Program-made: the position numbers and the translations under genes
The notes under the pieces: generated by a model
What the model saw: the letters and a program-made list of their open reading frames with translations, nothing else
Databases searched by the model: none
What the model was told of the DNA's origin: nothing
Part shown: piece by piece, positions 1-8,141 of the stretch
Position numbering within the stretch: position 1 is the first letter of the stretch
Layout: every line of letters begins with the position of its first letter
Source of the DNA: Alphaproteobacteria bacterium MarineAlpha12_Bin1
GTDB taxonomy: Bacteria; Pseudomonadota; Alphaproteobacteria; UBA6615
Reading direction: 5' to 3'
NCBI GenBank assembly: GCA_002937505.1
Contig: PTJY01000002.1
Span: forward strand, 248,001 to 312,000
DNA length: 64,000 bases

Positions 1-1256
1 GGAGGAATATCTTCTGTCCTTCGATAAATTAATACAGCGATAAATAAACTAATTGCAAGCACGGAAAACATTGTTTGATAAGCGATCTCAGGACTTCTAC
101 CTAATTCATCAGTGGGAAAAAAGCTAACGATTTCTCCTGTAATTACCTGCACGATAAAAACACCAGTCCAAATAAATAAGTTAATAGCGGTAACAGCCCT
201 GCCTGTATGGGTATCAGGGAATAAAGACCGAGCATGAGCAAAAATTAAACCTGAGAATGATGCAGATAGGCCCAGCAATACAAAAAACCCAGTAACCACA
301 ATAATCGACTCACTTCTATTAACTGACAATAGGACGAATGATAATGCCATTATTATAGCACCAACTGTTACTACTCCTCGTCTTGTGTCAAAAAGTCGAT
401 CCAGCGGGCCATAAATTAGAGCTGAAAACAACCAAGCAATCGATAAAACAAAAATAACATTACCCCTATCAATGATATCTAGACCAAAGACGTCGTTGAG
501 GTAGGGGCCGGTCCAGAGAGCACGAGTAGACAAGAAAGACCCTACCGATACAGATGCAACAGCAGCAAGACCATAAAGCCTGGTATCTGATAAAACTTTA
601 ATAAGCCCACGGGCTGTTTCTCCCAAAGAAGTAGGTTTTTTATTAGAGTGGGTTGACCCAGGGGGGCGGTCACGAACTACTAACCAGATCACAAAAGATA
701 AAATAGCAACACCAAAACCAATAAGCTTAAGAGTTTCTCTCCAACCGATTAGAGAACTAGCCCAGGCAAACGGAGTTGCTGATAATAGTAACCCCACACC
801 ACTAATTGCCACAGCAATTGAGCTCGCAGCTGCTAACCTGTCTCTTGGTACCCAACGCGATAATATAACAATTAGCCCCATATAGACTGGAGCTATTCCG
901 CATCCGGTAATAAATAATGTCACGATTAATCCTATAGCGCTATAAGAATAGGAAACGCCTAAGATTCCAATAGACGTAATCAATAAAAAACCAGAAATAG
1001 TCTGACGAGGGCCAAAACGGTCAAGAAGAACACCAACTGGAAGCTGCATTAAGGCTGAACCCAAGAATAGAGCTGCGGGCATGCCGCTTAGCTCGGTTAC
1101 GGATAACCCTAGCTCACTTCGTAAATTTGGAGCTATAACCGCAGGAGATGAACGCAGAAACTGGCTTAGCATAAATGCCAAACTTAAAAATGGCGTCATA
1201 ATTGATATAAAAACCAAACGAGTGCGCCAACTCCCATTAATAAACCTACTAGTCAT
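1..1256 (-). CDS. MFS transporter, C-terminus cut by window edge
   Basis: The reverse strand is open from ATG at 1256 to base 1 without a stop, giving about 418 residues. The N-terminal part reads like a major facilitator: a first hydrophobic helix (LVFISIMTPFLSLAFML), then an MFS loop 2-3 signature around GVLLDRFGPRQ, and about twelve hydrophobic segments overall with a central charged loop (RDRPPGSTHSNKK). Almost the whole carrier is therefore visible and only the last few residues are missing. It lies 47 bases after the isomerase/hotdog gene on the same strand, so it is probably the last gene of the catabolic operon that starts at 5376 and may import that operon's substrate. The substrate cannot be read from sequence. 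A weak GGGTGAT sits before the start. Confidence 0.85.
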   Translation of the reverse strand, partial: MTSRFINGSWRTRLVFISIMTPFLSLAFMLSQFLRSSPAVIAPNLRSELGLSVTELSGMPAALFLGSALMQLPVGVLLDRFGPRQTISGFLLITSIGILGVSYSYSAIGLIVTLFITGCGIAPVYMGLIVILSRWVPRDRLAAASSIAVAISGVGLLLSATPFAWASSLIGWRETLKLIGFGVAILSFVIWLVVRDRPPGSTHSNKKPTSLGETARGLIKVLSDTRLYGLAAVASVSVGSFLSTRALWTGPYLNDVFGLDIIDRGNVIFVLSIAWLFSALIYGPLDRLFDTRRGVVTVGAIIMALSFVLLSVNRSESIIVVTGFFVLLGLSASFSGLIFAHARSLFPDTHTGRAVTAINLFIWTGVFIVQVITGEIVSFFPTDELGRSPEIAYQTMFSVLAISLFIAVLIYRRTEDIP

Positions 1257-1303
1257 ATCACCCGTCAGCTTTCAGTAAAGTCACCACAATAATACTAGAT
1301 CTA

Positions 1304-2323
1304 TTATTGTTTCCTTAAGTTATAGGGAACTTTAAAAATAGCTGAACAGCGGGCAACAGGGGTTCCATCTGCGCTCACCACACCTTCGACAAAATTCATA
1401 GATGTAGTTCGATTAACGAGATTAGCCTGACACTCAACCCACTGGCTCGCTTTTATTGGGCCTATAAAATCAGTTTCTAGGTGAATCGTTGGTGCCACCC
1501 CATCACTGCCAATCTGAAACATGGCAGTCTTTGCCATCGCCACGTCAACAAAACTAGTAAGCCACCCTCCATGGACTACTTCTCGAGGATTTAAGTGACG
1601 CGCATCAGCCCTGAAACCAAAAGTAATTACTTCATTTCTTACTCGATGAAATAGAGGACCGTTTCTTTCTGTAAAATTACTTAACAGAGGAAAAGGTTTA
1701 TAACCCTTTGGTACTTTTATTTTTCTTTTTAAGTCGTATTCAAGGTGATCTAATCGATCTGCCCCCCAATATGTGTGGCCATCACAAACCACGAACGGGG
1801 CACCAAACATACCATCATCAATAGCCTGACTAAAGTTTCTTTTAAGCGCCTTATGGGCTAGTTTATCATTTTCTGCAGCCTTAATTTCATCAATACTAAT
1901 ATCTAAGTCAAAATGTTTACAGGCGGAGCGTAACTGTCTTGCTGTTCGCACCTCTTTGCCAAGACCAAAATAATGATGATCTACAGCCAGCGCAAAGCGT
2001 TTGGCTAGCGCCGTATTTTTTTTCTTTAATCTTAAGAATGCAAGGCGATGTAGGGTCGCCCCATAGGGAGGCACTTCGGGGGGGAAGCTAACAGGCAGTC
2101 CATTTATTTTACATAATCTTGGAAAGTCTTTCTGATTATGAGCAAATTTGGCTGGTTGATCTCTAGGAGAAGTAGCTTTGTGATAACCTAATATTTCTGG
2201 CAATTCCACAACATTCCAGTCAACTACTCTTCCGTAGCGAGCAGCCACCTTATCTATTCTATTCATTGCAACGTAGGAATAAGCAGATACAAAATCAAAG
2301 TAAAAACGTATTGGAGAAGGCAT
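1304..2323 (-). CDS. 2-hydroxychromene-2-carboxylate isomerase-like domain fused to a hotdog thioesterase
   Basis: This 339-residue protein has two domains. Residues 1-200 are a DsbA-like/kappa-GST fold of the 2-hydroxychromene-2-carboxylate isomerase type, with FYFDFVSAYSY at 7-17 (Ser13 at the family's nucleophile position) and the cis-Pro loop FGAPFVV at 173-179. Residues about 210-335 are a PaaI/4HBT hotdog domain with VHGGWLTSFVDVAMA at 250-264 (Asp260) and a typical strand near TIHLETDFIGPI. HCCA isomerases are normally about 200 residues and stand alone, so the extra 140 residues are a genuine extension. The isomerase family acts on aromatic-derived or GSH-linked intermediates; the hotdog family usually cleaves acyl-CoA thioesters. 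It follows the old yellow enzyme by 42 bases, so it is operonic. The combined reaction is unknown. Confidence 0.85.
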   Translation of the reverse strand: MPSPIRFYFDFVSAYSYVAMNRIDKVAARYGRVVDWNVVELPEILGYHKATSPRDQPAKFAHNQKDFPRLCKINGLPVSFPPEVPPYGATLHRLAFLRLKKKNTALAKRFALAVDHHYFGLGKEVRTARQLRSACKHFDLDISIDEIKAAENDKLAHKALKRNFSQAIDDGMFGAPFVVCDGHTYWGADRLDHLEYDLKRKIKVPKGYKPFPLLSNFTERNGPLFHRVRNEVITFGFRADARHLNPREVVHGGWLTSFVDVAMAKTAMFQIGSDGVAPTIHLETDFIGPIKASQWVECQANLVNRTTSMNFVEGVVSADGTPVARCSAIFKVPYNLRKQ

Positions 2324-2365
2324 TTGGTATCCCTATTTAAGTTATATTTTTTTTACTAATAAAAG

Positions 2366-3520
2366 CTAGCGTTGGCCAATTTTCTTCAAGTGACTTTCAC
2401 GGCGTGTTAACCACCAACCATATTGTTCCGGCCAATCATTAAATTCAAGGTCAACTCCTAGTTCATAGGCTGCATGTCTTGGCCAATAAGGGTTAAACAG
2501 AACTTCCCGAGCTATTCCAATCAAGTCTGCTTGATTTGATTGCAAAATTTCTTCCGCTTGCTTGGCCTTTAAAATTAGGCCATGTGTCATTGTAGTAATA
2601 TCAACTTCTTCCCTTATGCGCTCAGAAAATGGGAGACGAAAACCAAGCCCGATGGGATCCCTGGAAGCAGTTACAACGCCAGCTATGCCCCCAGAAGAAC
2701 AATCAACAACGTCAACACCCCTGGCCTTCATCTCTTTTGAAAGAACAATGGAATCATCTAGATCCCAGCCATTCTCTATTCCATCAACAGCCGATATTCG
2801 AACAAAGAAAGGCTTATGTGAAGGCCATATCGCACGTATCTTTTCCACTGTTTCCAGAGTAAATCTCATTCTGCCATTTAAATCCCCTCCATATGTGTCA
2901 TTTCGCTGATTTGAAATCGGAGAAAGAAAAGTATGTGAAAGATAGCCATGCGCTGAGTGTAATTCTAAAACTTCAAATCCTGCTTCATCACTGTAACCAG
3001 CGGCGGCCGCAAAAGCGTCTTGAACTGAAGCAATTTCACTAATAGTTAATTCATGAGGCATGAGAGAATCTGAATTTACTGGTTCAGCAGTTGGAGCAAC
3101 AATATCCCACGGAATCTCTCCTCTCGCTTTATCAACTTCATTTAAAGGGCCGTTTCCAAACCATGGTCGTTGCATACTTGCTTTACGTCCTGCGTGTGCA
3201 ATTTGTATCCCCGGAAGGGCCCCATTTGAAGAGATAAATGAGACTATTGGTTTAAGGGCTTCAGCATGCTCAGAAGACCAGATACCCAAATCACCGTGCG
3301 TGATTCTTCCACGTTCCTCGACAGCTGCAGCCTCACAAAACACTAGGCTAGCGCCGCCAATAGCATATTGACCAAGGTGAACAGTATGCCAGTTATTAGG
3401 TAACCCTCCATCTGCTGAATATTGACACATAGGAGATATAATAACCCTATTTTTCAGAGTTACTTTACCCACTTTTAACGGTGAAAATAATAGAGTTTTT
3501 TTAGTGTTCTCACTGCTCAC
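2366..3520 (-). CDS. NADH:flavin oxidoreductase, old yellow enzyme of the YqjM/NamA type
   Basis: FMN-dependent ene-reductase of 384 residues. The N-terminal strand LFSPLKVGKVTLKNRVIISP, the motif SPMCQYSADGG (Cys of the thermophilic-like/YqjM subgroup), the IQIAHAGRKAS loop, the substrate-anion-binding pair in HSAHGYLSHTFLSP and the NQRNDTYGG signature are all present. Members reduce activated C=C bonds of enoates, enones or nitro compounds. The frame is open upstream to a TTG at 3559, but GGAG (3527-3530) sits six bases before GTG at 3520, so I start there. An ATG at 3526 touches the Shine-Dalgarno and is less likely. It lies between the dehydrogenase and the isomerase fusion in the same operon, where it could reduce a double bond after ring opening; this is inference. 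Confidence 0.9.
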   Translation of the reverse strand: MSSENTKKTLLFSPLKVGKVTLKNRVIISPMCQYSADGGLPNNWHTVHLGQYAIGGASLVFCEAAAVEERGRITHGDLGIWSSEHAEALKPIVSFISSNGALPGIQIAHAGRKASMQRPWFGNGPLNEVDKARGEIPWDIVAPTAEPVNSDSLMPHELTISEIASVQDAFAAAAGYSDEAGFEVLELHSAHGYLSHTFLSPISNQRNDTYGGDLNGRMRFTLETVEKIRAIWPSHKPFFVRISAVDGIENGWDLDDSIVLSKEMKARGVDVVDCSSGGIAGVVTASRDPIGLGFRLPFSERIREEVDITTMTHGLILKAKQAEEILQSNQADLIGIAREVLFNPYWPRHAAYELGVDLEFNDWPEQYGWWLTRRESHLKKIGQR

Positions 3521-3569
3521 TTTCATCTCCTGTTTTCTATATTTTGTCGATAAGCCCAAGTGAAAGAAT

Positions 3570-4496
3570 TCAGATTGAACCTTTATTTATCGCTTTTAAG
3601 ATATTCACCAGTACTTCATCTCGAGTTTTTGAGAGCTCTTCAATTGTTCTCCCCGCGGCTTCTGACCTAACACCCTTAATTATCTTTTCTTTAACCTCAT
3701 CGGTCAGCTTTGGTTCCCCCAAGGACGACCAGCGGCTTTCCTGACTAGCGCCCAAGCTATCAAAATATTGAGCAATACCTCCCGCCCCTCCTCCTAAGTG
3801 GTAAGTCATATGGGGGCCCATAAAAGACCAACGCAAACCAGGTCCATTTGACATCGCTTTGTCTATATCAGAAACAGTCGCATAACCCTCAGCAACCAAA
3901 TGAACGGCTTCTCGGTAAACAGCAGCTTGAAGTCGATTGGCTAAGTGGCCCGGTATTTCAGCCTTTAGCCTTATAGGGGTTTTGCCCACTGATTCATAGA
4001 ATTCCATAGCTCTATCTACTGCCCAATTAGCAGTCCTTTTACCTCCTCCAACTTCAACTAGAGGCATTAAGTGAGGTGGATTAAACGGATGCCCTAGGAC
4101 CACTCTTTCAGGAAACTGCGTTTTTCCTTGAAATTCTGTGACCGTTAGAGCTGTTGAACTTGAGGAAATCACAACTTCTCTAGGCAAGAGACAGTCCATA
4201 TCAGCTATCAAAGAGCTTTTTATCTTTGCATCTTCAGGAGCATTTTCTTGAACAAATGACGCCCCACAAAGTGCATCTTCTATAGAACTACAGAATAACA
4301 CCTGATTAATATCAGCGTTTTTGGGTAAACCTATAACCTCAAGAATAGGCCAAACACTATCTATAAAACTCTTTGTTTTCTTTTCAAAAGCATCTGCAGG
4401 ATCCCAAACCTGTACTTTACAACCTCGTGATAGAAAATAACTCGCCCAAGAAGAGCCTATTGTCCCAGCGCCAATAACAGCAACAGTTTCTATCAT
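3570..4496 (-). CDS. 3-hydroxyacyl-CoA dehydrogenase family protein, carnitine dehydrogenase-like
   Basis: 308 residues. An NAD-binding Rossmann motif VIGAGTIGSSWASYF opens the protein, followed by VQENAPED, the catalytic-His segment GHPFNPPHLMPLVEV and the C-terminal helical dimer domain with GPGLRWSFMGP. The length and GPGLRW segment fit the L-carnitine dehydrogenase/lambda-crystallin/L-gulonate dehydrogenase branch more than FadB-type enzymes. It would oxidise a 3-hydroxy acid or its CoA ester with NAD. The stop codon of the upstream cupin (TAA, 4497-4499) directly abuts this ATG, so translation is probably coupled. The substrate is not determinable here. Confidence 0.85.
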   Translation of the reverse strand: MIETVAVIGAGTIGSSWASYFLSRGCKVQVWDPADAFEKKTKSFIDSVWPILEVIGLPKNADINQVLFCSSIEDALCGASFVQENAPEDAKIKSSLIADMDCLLPREVVISSSSTALTVTEFQGKTQFPERVVLGHPFNPPHLMPLVEVGGGKRTANWAVDRAMEFYESVGKTPIRLKAEIPGHLANRLQAAVYREAVHLVAEGYATVSDIDKAMSNGPGLRWSFMGPHMTYHLGGGAGGIAQYFDSLGASQESRWSSLGEPKLTDEVKEKIIKGVRSEAAGRTIEELSKTRDEVLVNILKAINKGSI

Positions 4497-4931
4497 TTAA
4501 CAATCACTTTCTGGAACTCTTCTTTCTGCCCCAACAGGGGTTCCAGCTATGCCATGTCTCATGTCCTTACAGGTAAAAAAATGAGCATCTGCCTCAGGCA
4601 AGACATCCACGTTGTGGACTACATTAGCAGGTATAAAAAGGAGCTCTCCCGGCTTGACCTCTCGTTTTTGACCATCAATAACAGCAAGAATTCGACCCTT
4701 AAGTAAATAAATCCATTGTTCATTTGGATGTGTATGGGGATCCGAAGACATTCCTGCTGGTATGGTCATAATTCCGACCTGAGTAAGTTCTCCTTCAACA
4801 ACAGACCCGTATGTATCAGCATAATTTTTACCCGCATTAACATATGATAATTTAGCTACATCAAAAAAATAGCTGCCATTTCCAGCTTTATAAGCACCTT
4901 CAGTTTTTGTTGCCTTTTTTTCGTTTGACAT
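4497..4931 (-). CDS. cupin domain protein (tandem copy 2)
   Basis: A single-cupin protein of 144 residues. Cupin motif 1 is DPHTHPNEQWIYLLKG, with two His and a Glu or Gln as likely metal ligands. Motif 2 is GELLFIPANVVHNV with the third His. It is a close paralogue of the next gene: both share GAYKAG.GSYFFDV, HTHPNEQWIY and CKD.RHGIAGTPVG, so a tandem duplication is evident. The C-terminal RHGIAGTPVG block is shared by both copies and absent from the other two cupins of the window. The frame allows a TTG at 4934, but GAGGGG precedes ATG at 4931 at better spacing. Metal-dependent dioxygenase or isomerase activity is possible; some cupins only bind ligands. Confidence 0.85.
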   Translation of the reverse strand: MSNEKKATKTEGAYKAGNGSYFFDVAKLSYVNAGKNYADTYGSVVEGELTQVGIMTIPAGMSSDPHTHPNEQWIYLLKGRILAVIDGQKREVKPGELLFIPANVVHNVDVLPEADAHFFTCKDMRHGIAGTPVGAERRVPESDC

Positions 4932-4956
4932 CAATGCCCCTCATAACTTAATCAGT

Positions 4957-5376
4957 CTACTTTCTAGCCTCTCCCACAGGGGTTCCCGCAATTCCGTGGC
5001 GTAGATCTTTACATGTAAAAAAATGAGAGTCTTCACCAGGTAAAATTTGCGCTGTATGAACAGTATTCGCCGGAATATACACTAAATCTCCAGGAACAAC
5101 TTCGCGCTCTTGCCCATCTATGACCATCTTTGCACGCCCCTTCAGTTGGTAAATCCACTGTTCGTTGGGATGCGTATGAGGATCAGATGACTCGCCAGCA
5201 GGAATTGTCATTATGCCTACCTGAGTTAACTCGCCTTCTACAACTGGACCAAAAGTATCAGCATAATCTGGCCCAGCTTTTAAACCCGTTAAACTCTCAA
5301 CATCAAAAAAATATGAACCATCTCCCGCCTTATAAGCCCCTTTAGTTTTAGTCTCTTTCGCTCCGTCATTCGTCAT
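4957..5376 (-). CDS. cupin domain protein (tandem copy 1)
   Basis: 139 residues from ATG at 5376, which has AAGGA upstream and gives an N-terminus parallel to its paralogue; an in-frame ATG at 5415 would add 13 residues but has no ribosome-binding site. Motif 1 is DPHTHPNEQWIYQLKG and motif 2 is GDLVYIPANTVHTAQ, so both metal-ligand sets are kept. It is the first gene of a six-gene minus-strand operon that continues to the window start, and faces a divergent GST gene across about 215 bases. Conservation of both copies suggests different substrates or a heteromer, which is inference. Confidence 0.85.
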   Translation of the reverse strand: MTNDGAKETKTKGAYKAGDGSYFFDVESLTGLKAGPDYADTFGPVVEGELTQVGIMTIPAGESSDPHTHPNEQWIYQLKGRAKMVIDGQEREVVPGDLVYIPANTVHTAQILPGEDSHFFTCKDLRHGIAGTPVGEARK

Positions 5377-5591
5377 TTTTTTTGTTCCTTTTCCCAAAAA
5401 CCAAAAATATCCCATTATTGGTAAATCACATTTATAAAAATTTTAACAGTGTAGAACTATTATCCCAATAGTACCTTAGACTTTAGATAAAATTATTCTA
5501 ATATGATAAACATCAATGCCAGATAGTTTTAAAGTTATATAATTAAATTTCTGAATCAATTTATATTTTTAGTTTAGGGAGTGCCACCATT
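5377..5591. promoter_or_regulatory. divergent intergenic region between cupin operon and GST gene
   Basis: About 215 very AT-rich bases separate the first cupin (minus) from the GST gene (plus), so promoters for both must lie here. I see no convincing -35/-10 pair, operator palindrome or riboswitch. GGGAG at about 5577-5581 is a somewhat distant ribosome-binding site for the GST gene. Confidence 0.35.
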
Positions 5592-6227
5592 ATGAAATTC
5601 TTCGATTGCTCAACAGCTCCGAGCCCAAGACAAGTAAGAATATTTATTGCCGAAAAAGGTATTAAAGACATTATTGAAACCATTGAAGTAAATTTGCGTG
5701 ATGGCGAACAACTTACGGATGAGTTTCGTAAGGTCAATCCCTATTGCACGGTACCCGTTCTAGAAACTGATGACGGAACCAGAGTGTATAGCACAGCAGG
5801 ATGTTGCCGTTACCTTGAAGAAGCTTACCCTGAACCTTGTTTGATGGGAAATACGAATGAAGAAAAAGCTATTATAGCAGATATGCAGTGGCGAGTTGAA
5901 ATTGATGGGCTACTTGCAGTTGGGGAAGCTCTAAGAAACTCAGCTCCCGGACTTAAAGATCGAGCTTTAACCGGACCGGATAATTATGCTCAAATACCCG
6001 ATTTGGCAGAAAGAGGTAGAAAAAGAGTAGAACGCTTTTTTATCATGATGGACCAAATATTAGAAAACAAAAATTATATAGCTGGTTCTGATTTTACATA
6101 CGCTGATATTACAGCATATTGTGCAATTAGTTTTGCCACTCGTTTAAAATTTGATCTCCCTGACAATGCAATAAATCTCCACCAGTGGTTTGAATCAATA
6201 AACGAACGTGCAAGCTCCAAAATGTAG
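5592..6227 (+). CDS. glutathione S-transferase family protein
   Basis: 211 residues with an N-terminal thioredoxin-like domain (KFFDCSTAPSPRQVRIFIAEKG; VNPYCTVPVLETDDG carrying the cis-Pro; YSTAGCCRYLEE) and an all-helical C-terminal domain (FTYADITAYCAISFA). The PVLE and STA segments match the GSH-binding site of bacterial GSTs. It is a lone plus-strand gene between two minus-strand catabolic operons. A role in glutathione conjugation or maleylpyruvate-type isomerisation is possible but unproved. Confidence 0.85.
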   Translation: MKFFDCSTAPSPRQVRIFIAEKGIKDIIETIEVNLRDGEQLTDEFRKVNPYCTVPVLETDDGTRVYSTAGCCRYLEEAYPEPCLMGNTNEEKAIIADMQWRVEIDGLLAVGEALRNSAPGLKDRALTGPDNYAQIPDLAERGRKRVERFFIMMDQILENKNYIAGSDFTYADITAYCAISFATRLKFDLPDNAINLHQWFESINERASSKM

Positions 6228-6248
6228 TTGTCATATTTCAAGCTAGTT

Positions 6249-6629
6249 CTATTGGGTTGGTATTTTTACGTCATTTCTAGGAGGCAATGGAGGGCTATAC
6301 ACAACCAATAATTTAAGTAATTTATCACCTGAATTTATAATTAAGTGCTCTACTTTTGGGGGAATTTCAACAATAGTTCCAGGACCGCAGGTCATAGGTG
6401 TCTCATTATTGATCGTTACTTCCATAAGCCCTTCCAGAACATAACAGATTTGATTTTCAATTTCATGGCTATGGCATTCGGCACCACATCCTGGTTCAAT
6501 GGTTCCATGCACCATCTCAAAAGCTCCACAAAAACTTTTTTCCACCATGCGAACATTCACCGTTCCCGTATGCCCAGGAGGACTATAACGTTCCAAATCA
6601 AGTAAATTTTTTATTTTCGCTTCTGTCAT
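6249..6629 (-). CDS. cupin domain protein
   Basis: 126 residues forming one cupin barrel. Motif 1 is AECHSHEIENQICYVLEG and motif 2 is GTIVEIPPKVEHLIINSG; the metal-binding His residues are kept. It is not closely similar to the tandem cupins at 4497-5376. Its ATG overlaps the end of the crotonase gene by four bases (ATGA), so the two are translationally coupled. It is the last gene of the FAD-hydroxylase/TcuB operon. Its function may be ring or product dioxygenation, or isomerisation; only the fold is supported. Confidence 0.85.
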   Translation of the reverse strand: MTEAKIKNLLDLERYSPPGHTGTVNVRMVEKSFCGAFEMVHGTIEPGCGAECHSHEIENQICYVLEGLMEVTINNETPMTCGPGTIVEIPPKVEHLIINSGDKLLKLLVVYSPPLPPRNDVKIPTQ

Positions 6630-7396
6630 TTTTTAGCCAATCCTTTTAAAACTTGTTTCTGTCGAGAGATAGTATCAGGGTCGGTCATATTTAATAGAAC
6701 TTGGTCTTGCTCCATTTTACCCGTATTCGGCGCTGAGGTTATTCTGTTAATAGATTCCTTTATCATCTGTTGAGCTACCCTTGGTTTACTAATAATTTCT
6801 TCTGCTAATTCAATTGCTGAGTTTAAAGGGTTCTCAACAACATCCTCACACAGCCCCCAGGATAAAGCGGTTTTAGAGTCTACTTTTCGGGCAACAGCAG
6901 AAATCATTTTAGCTCTTTGAGGTCCTACCAATCGGACTAAACGAGGTAGAGTTCCCCAAGAAAATGTAATTCCAAGCTCCACCTCAGGAGCCCGCATCCA
7001 AGCTTTATGTTGTAAAATCCGAAAATCACAGGCAACAGCCAGAGATATTCCGCCTCCTATACAAAAACCCTCGATAGCTGCTATTGATAGCTGAGGTAAT
7101 TGTTCCCATGCTTCGCACATATTAAGTCCTAGCCTAATATGACGGCGAGCTTCAGTAAGAGACAGCCCTTTAGCAAAAGAATCACTTTCCGATATGTCGT
7201 TACCAGCGGTAAAACACCCACCCGAACCAGTTAAAATAACCGCTCCAATATCTGTTCTCTCAGCAAAGTTTAGGGCTGTCTGGGTTAGCTCATCTTTTAA
7301 TCTAGCAGAAAGAGCATTTCTTTTCTCAGGGCGATTAAGAGTTATAACTGCAATACCTTTTGAAGGCTCCTGTATAGTTAGAACGTCTGTATCCAT
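6626..7396 (-). CDS. enoyl-CoA hydratase/isomerase family protein
   Basis: A crotonase-fold protein of 256 residues. It has the opening strand ITLNRPEKRNAL, oxyanion-hole segment TAGNDISE, the signature AAIEGFCIGGGISLAVACDF, then the VELGITFSWGTLPRL region where family members place catalytic acids. The family hydrates, isomerises or hydrolyses acyl-CoA intermediates. An AGGGAATA Shine-Dalgarno precedes the ATG. It lies 49 bases after the GST gene. The presence of a CoA-type enzyme in this operon suggests that the pathway ends in CoA-ester chemistry. Confidence 0.88.
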   Translation of the reverse strand: MDTDVLTIQEPSKGIAVITLNRPEKRNALSARLKDELTQTALNFAERTDIGAVILTGSGGCFTAGNDISESDSFAKGLSLTEARRHIRLGLNMCEAWEQLPQLSIAAIEGFCIGGGISLAVACDFRILQHKAWMRAPEVELGITFSWGTLPRLVRLVGPQRAKMISAVARKVDSKTALSWGLCEDVVENPLNSAIELAEEIISKPRVAQQMIKESINRITSAPNTGKMEQDQVLLNMTDPDTISRQKQVLKGLAKK

Positions 7397-7445
7397 TATC
7401 TATTCCCTAAAAACTATTTTCTTTATTTGTCGCCAATCACATAAA

Positions 7446-8048
7446 TTATATTTTTGGGTCCATCTCAATCCAGCCAGTCAATGACTCACATCGTGATAAC
7501 CATGCCTCTACTTCGGGGTAATTTGTGGTTGGTAAATTACCTTCCCCAGATCGTTTTACGTATGGGTAACAAGCTATATCGGCCAGAGTAGCACGCCCTA
7601 ATGCTAGCCAGTCCCCACTCTTAGTAAGTTGTTCTTCTAAAATATTCAGCGCCAATTTTCCATCAGTTAGGTAGCCTTCAAAACTCTCTGGTCTTCGACC
7701 ATAAACAGTAACCCCTCTGGCCCATTGAAGTCCAAATTGCACCTCATTTTGGGCAAAAGCCATCCATTGCATTATTTCTGCCATTTGGAGGGGATCAGAA
7801 GGCAACCATGTTTCTCCGCCGTATTTACGTGCAATATATACTAGGTGTGCTGTTGAATCCCATAGAACTCTGTCTTCAATTTCCATAACTGGGACCTGAC
7901 CTCTTGGGTTCAATTTAAGGAAAGGATCAGACTTATGTTCATTATTTTCCCAATCAATACGGATGCTTTGATAATCTAGTTCAAGGATCGAGGCGAGAAC
8001 GCGTACCTTGAAAGAGTTACCAGACATTTCAGTCATATACAGCTTCAC
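7446..8048 (-). CDS. glutathione S-transferase family protein
   Basis: 200 residues if started at GTG 8048, where GGAG (8055-8058) is six bases upstream; a TTG at 8060 is also in frame. The N-terminal thioredoxin-like domain has KLYMTEMSGNSFKVRVLASIL, NPRGQVPVMEIED and DSTAHLVYIARKYG. The C-terminal helical domain ends with ATLADIACYPYVKR. GQVPV gives the cis-Pro and DSTA the GSH gamma-Glu site. It lies between the TcuB-like and crotonase genes in the second catabolic operon and is distinct from the plus-strand GST at 5592. Confidence 0.87.
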   Translation of the reverse strand: MKLYMTEMSGNSFKVRVLASILELDYQSIRIDWENNEHKSDPFLKLNPRGQVPVMEIEDRVLWDSTAHLVYIARKYGGETWLPSDPLQMAEIMQWMAFAQNEVQFGLQWARGVTVYGRRPESFEGYLTDGKLALNILEEQLTKSGDWLALGRATLADIACYPYVKRSGEGNLPTTNYPEVEAWLSRCESLTGWIEMDPKI

Positions 8049-8141
8049 TAAATTCTCCAAAATAATTTGGTAATATTTCCTACGAACCGATCTAATTTTA
8101 AAAGAAAACTTCGCAGTTTAAACCCATGCTTAACCAATCTG

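Noticed and set aside
2562-2909. A 115-codon plus-strand frame in the old yellow enzyme gene
   Set aside because: It is antisense to conserved catalytic motifs of the flavin enzyme and looks like a shadow frame.
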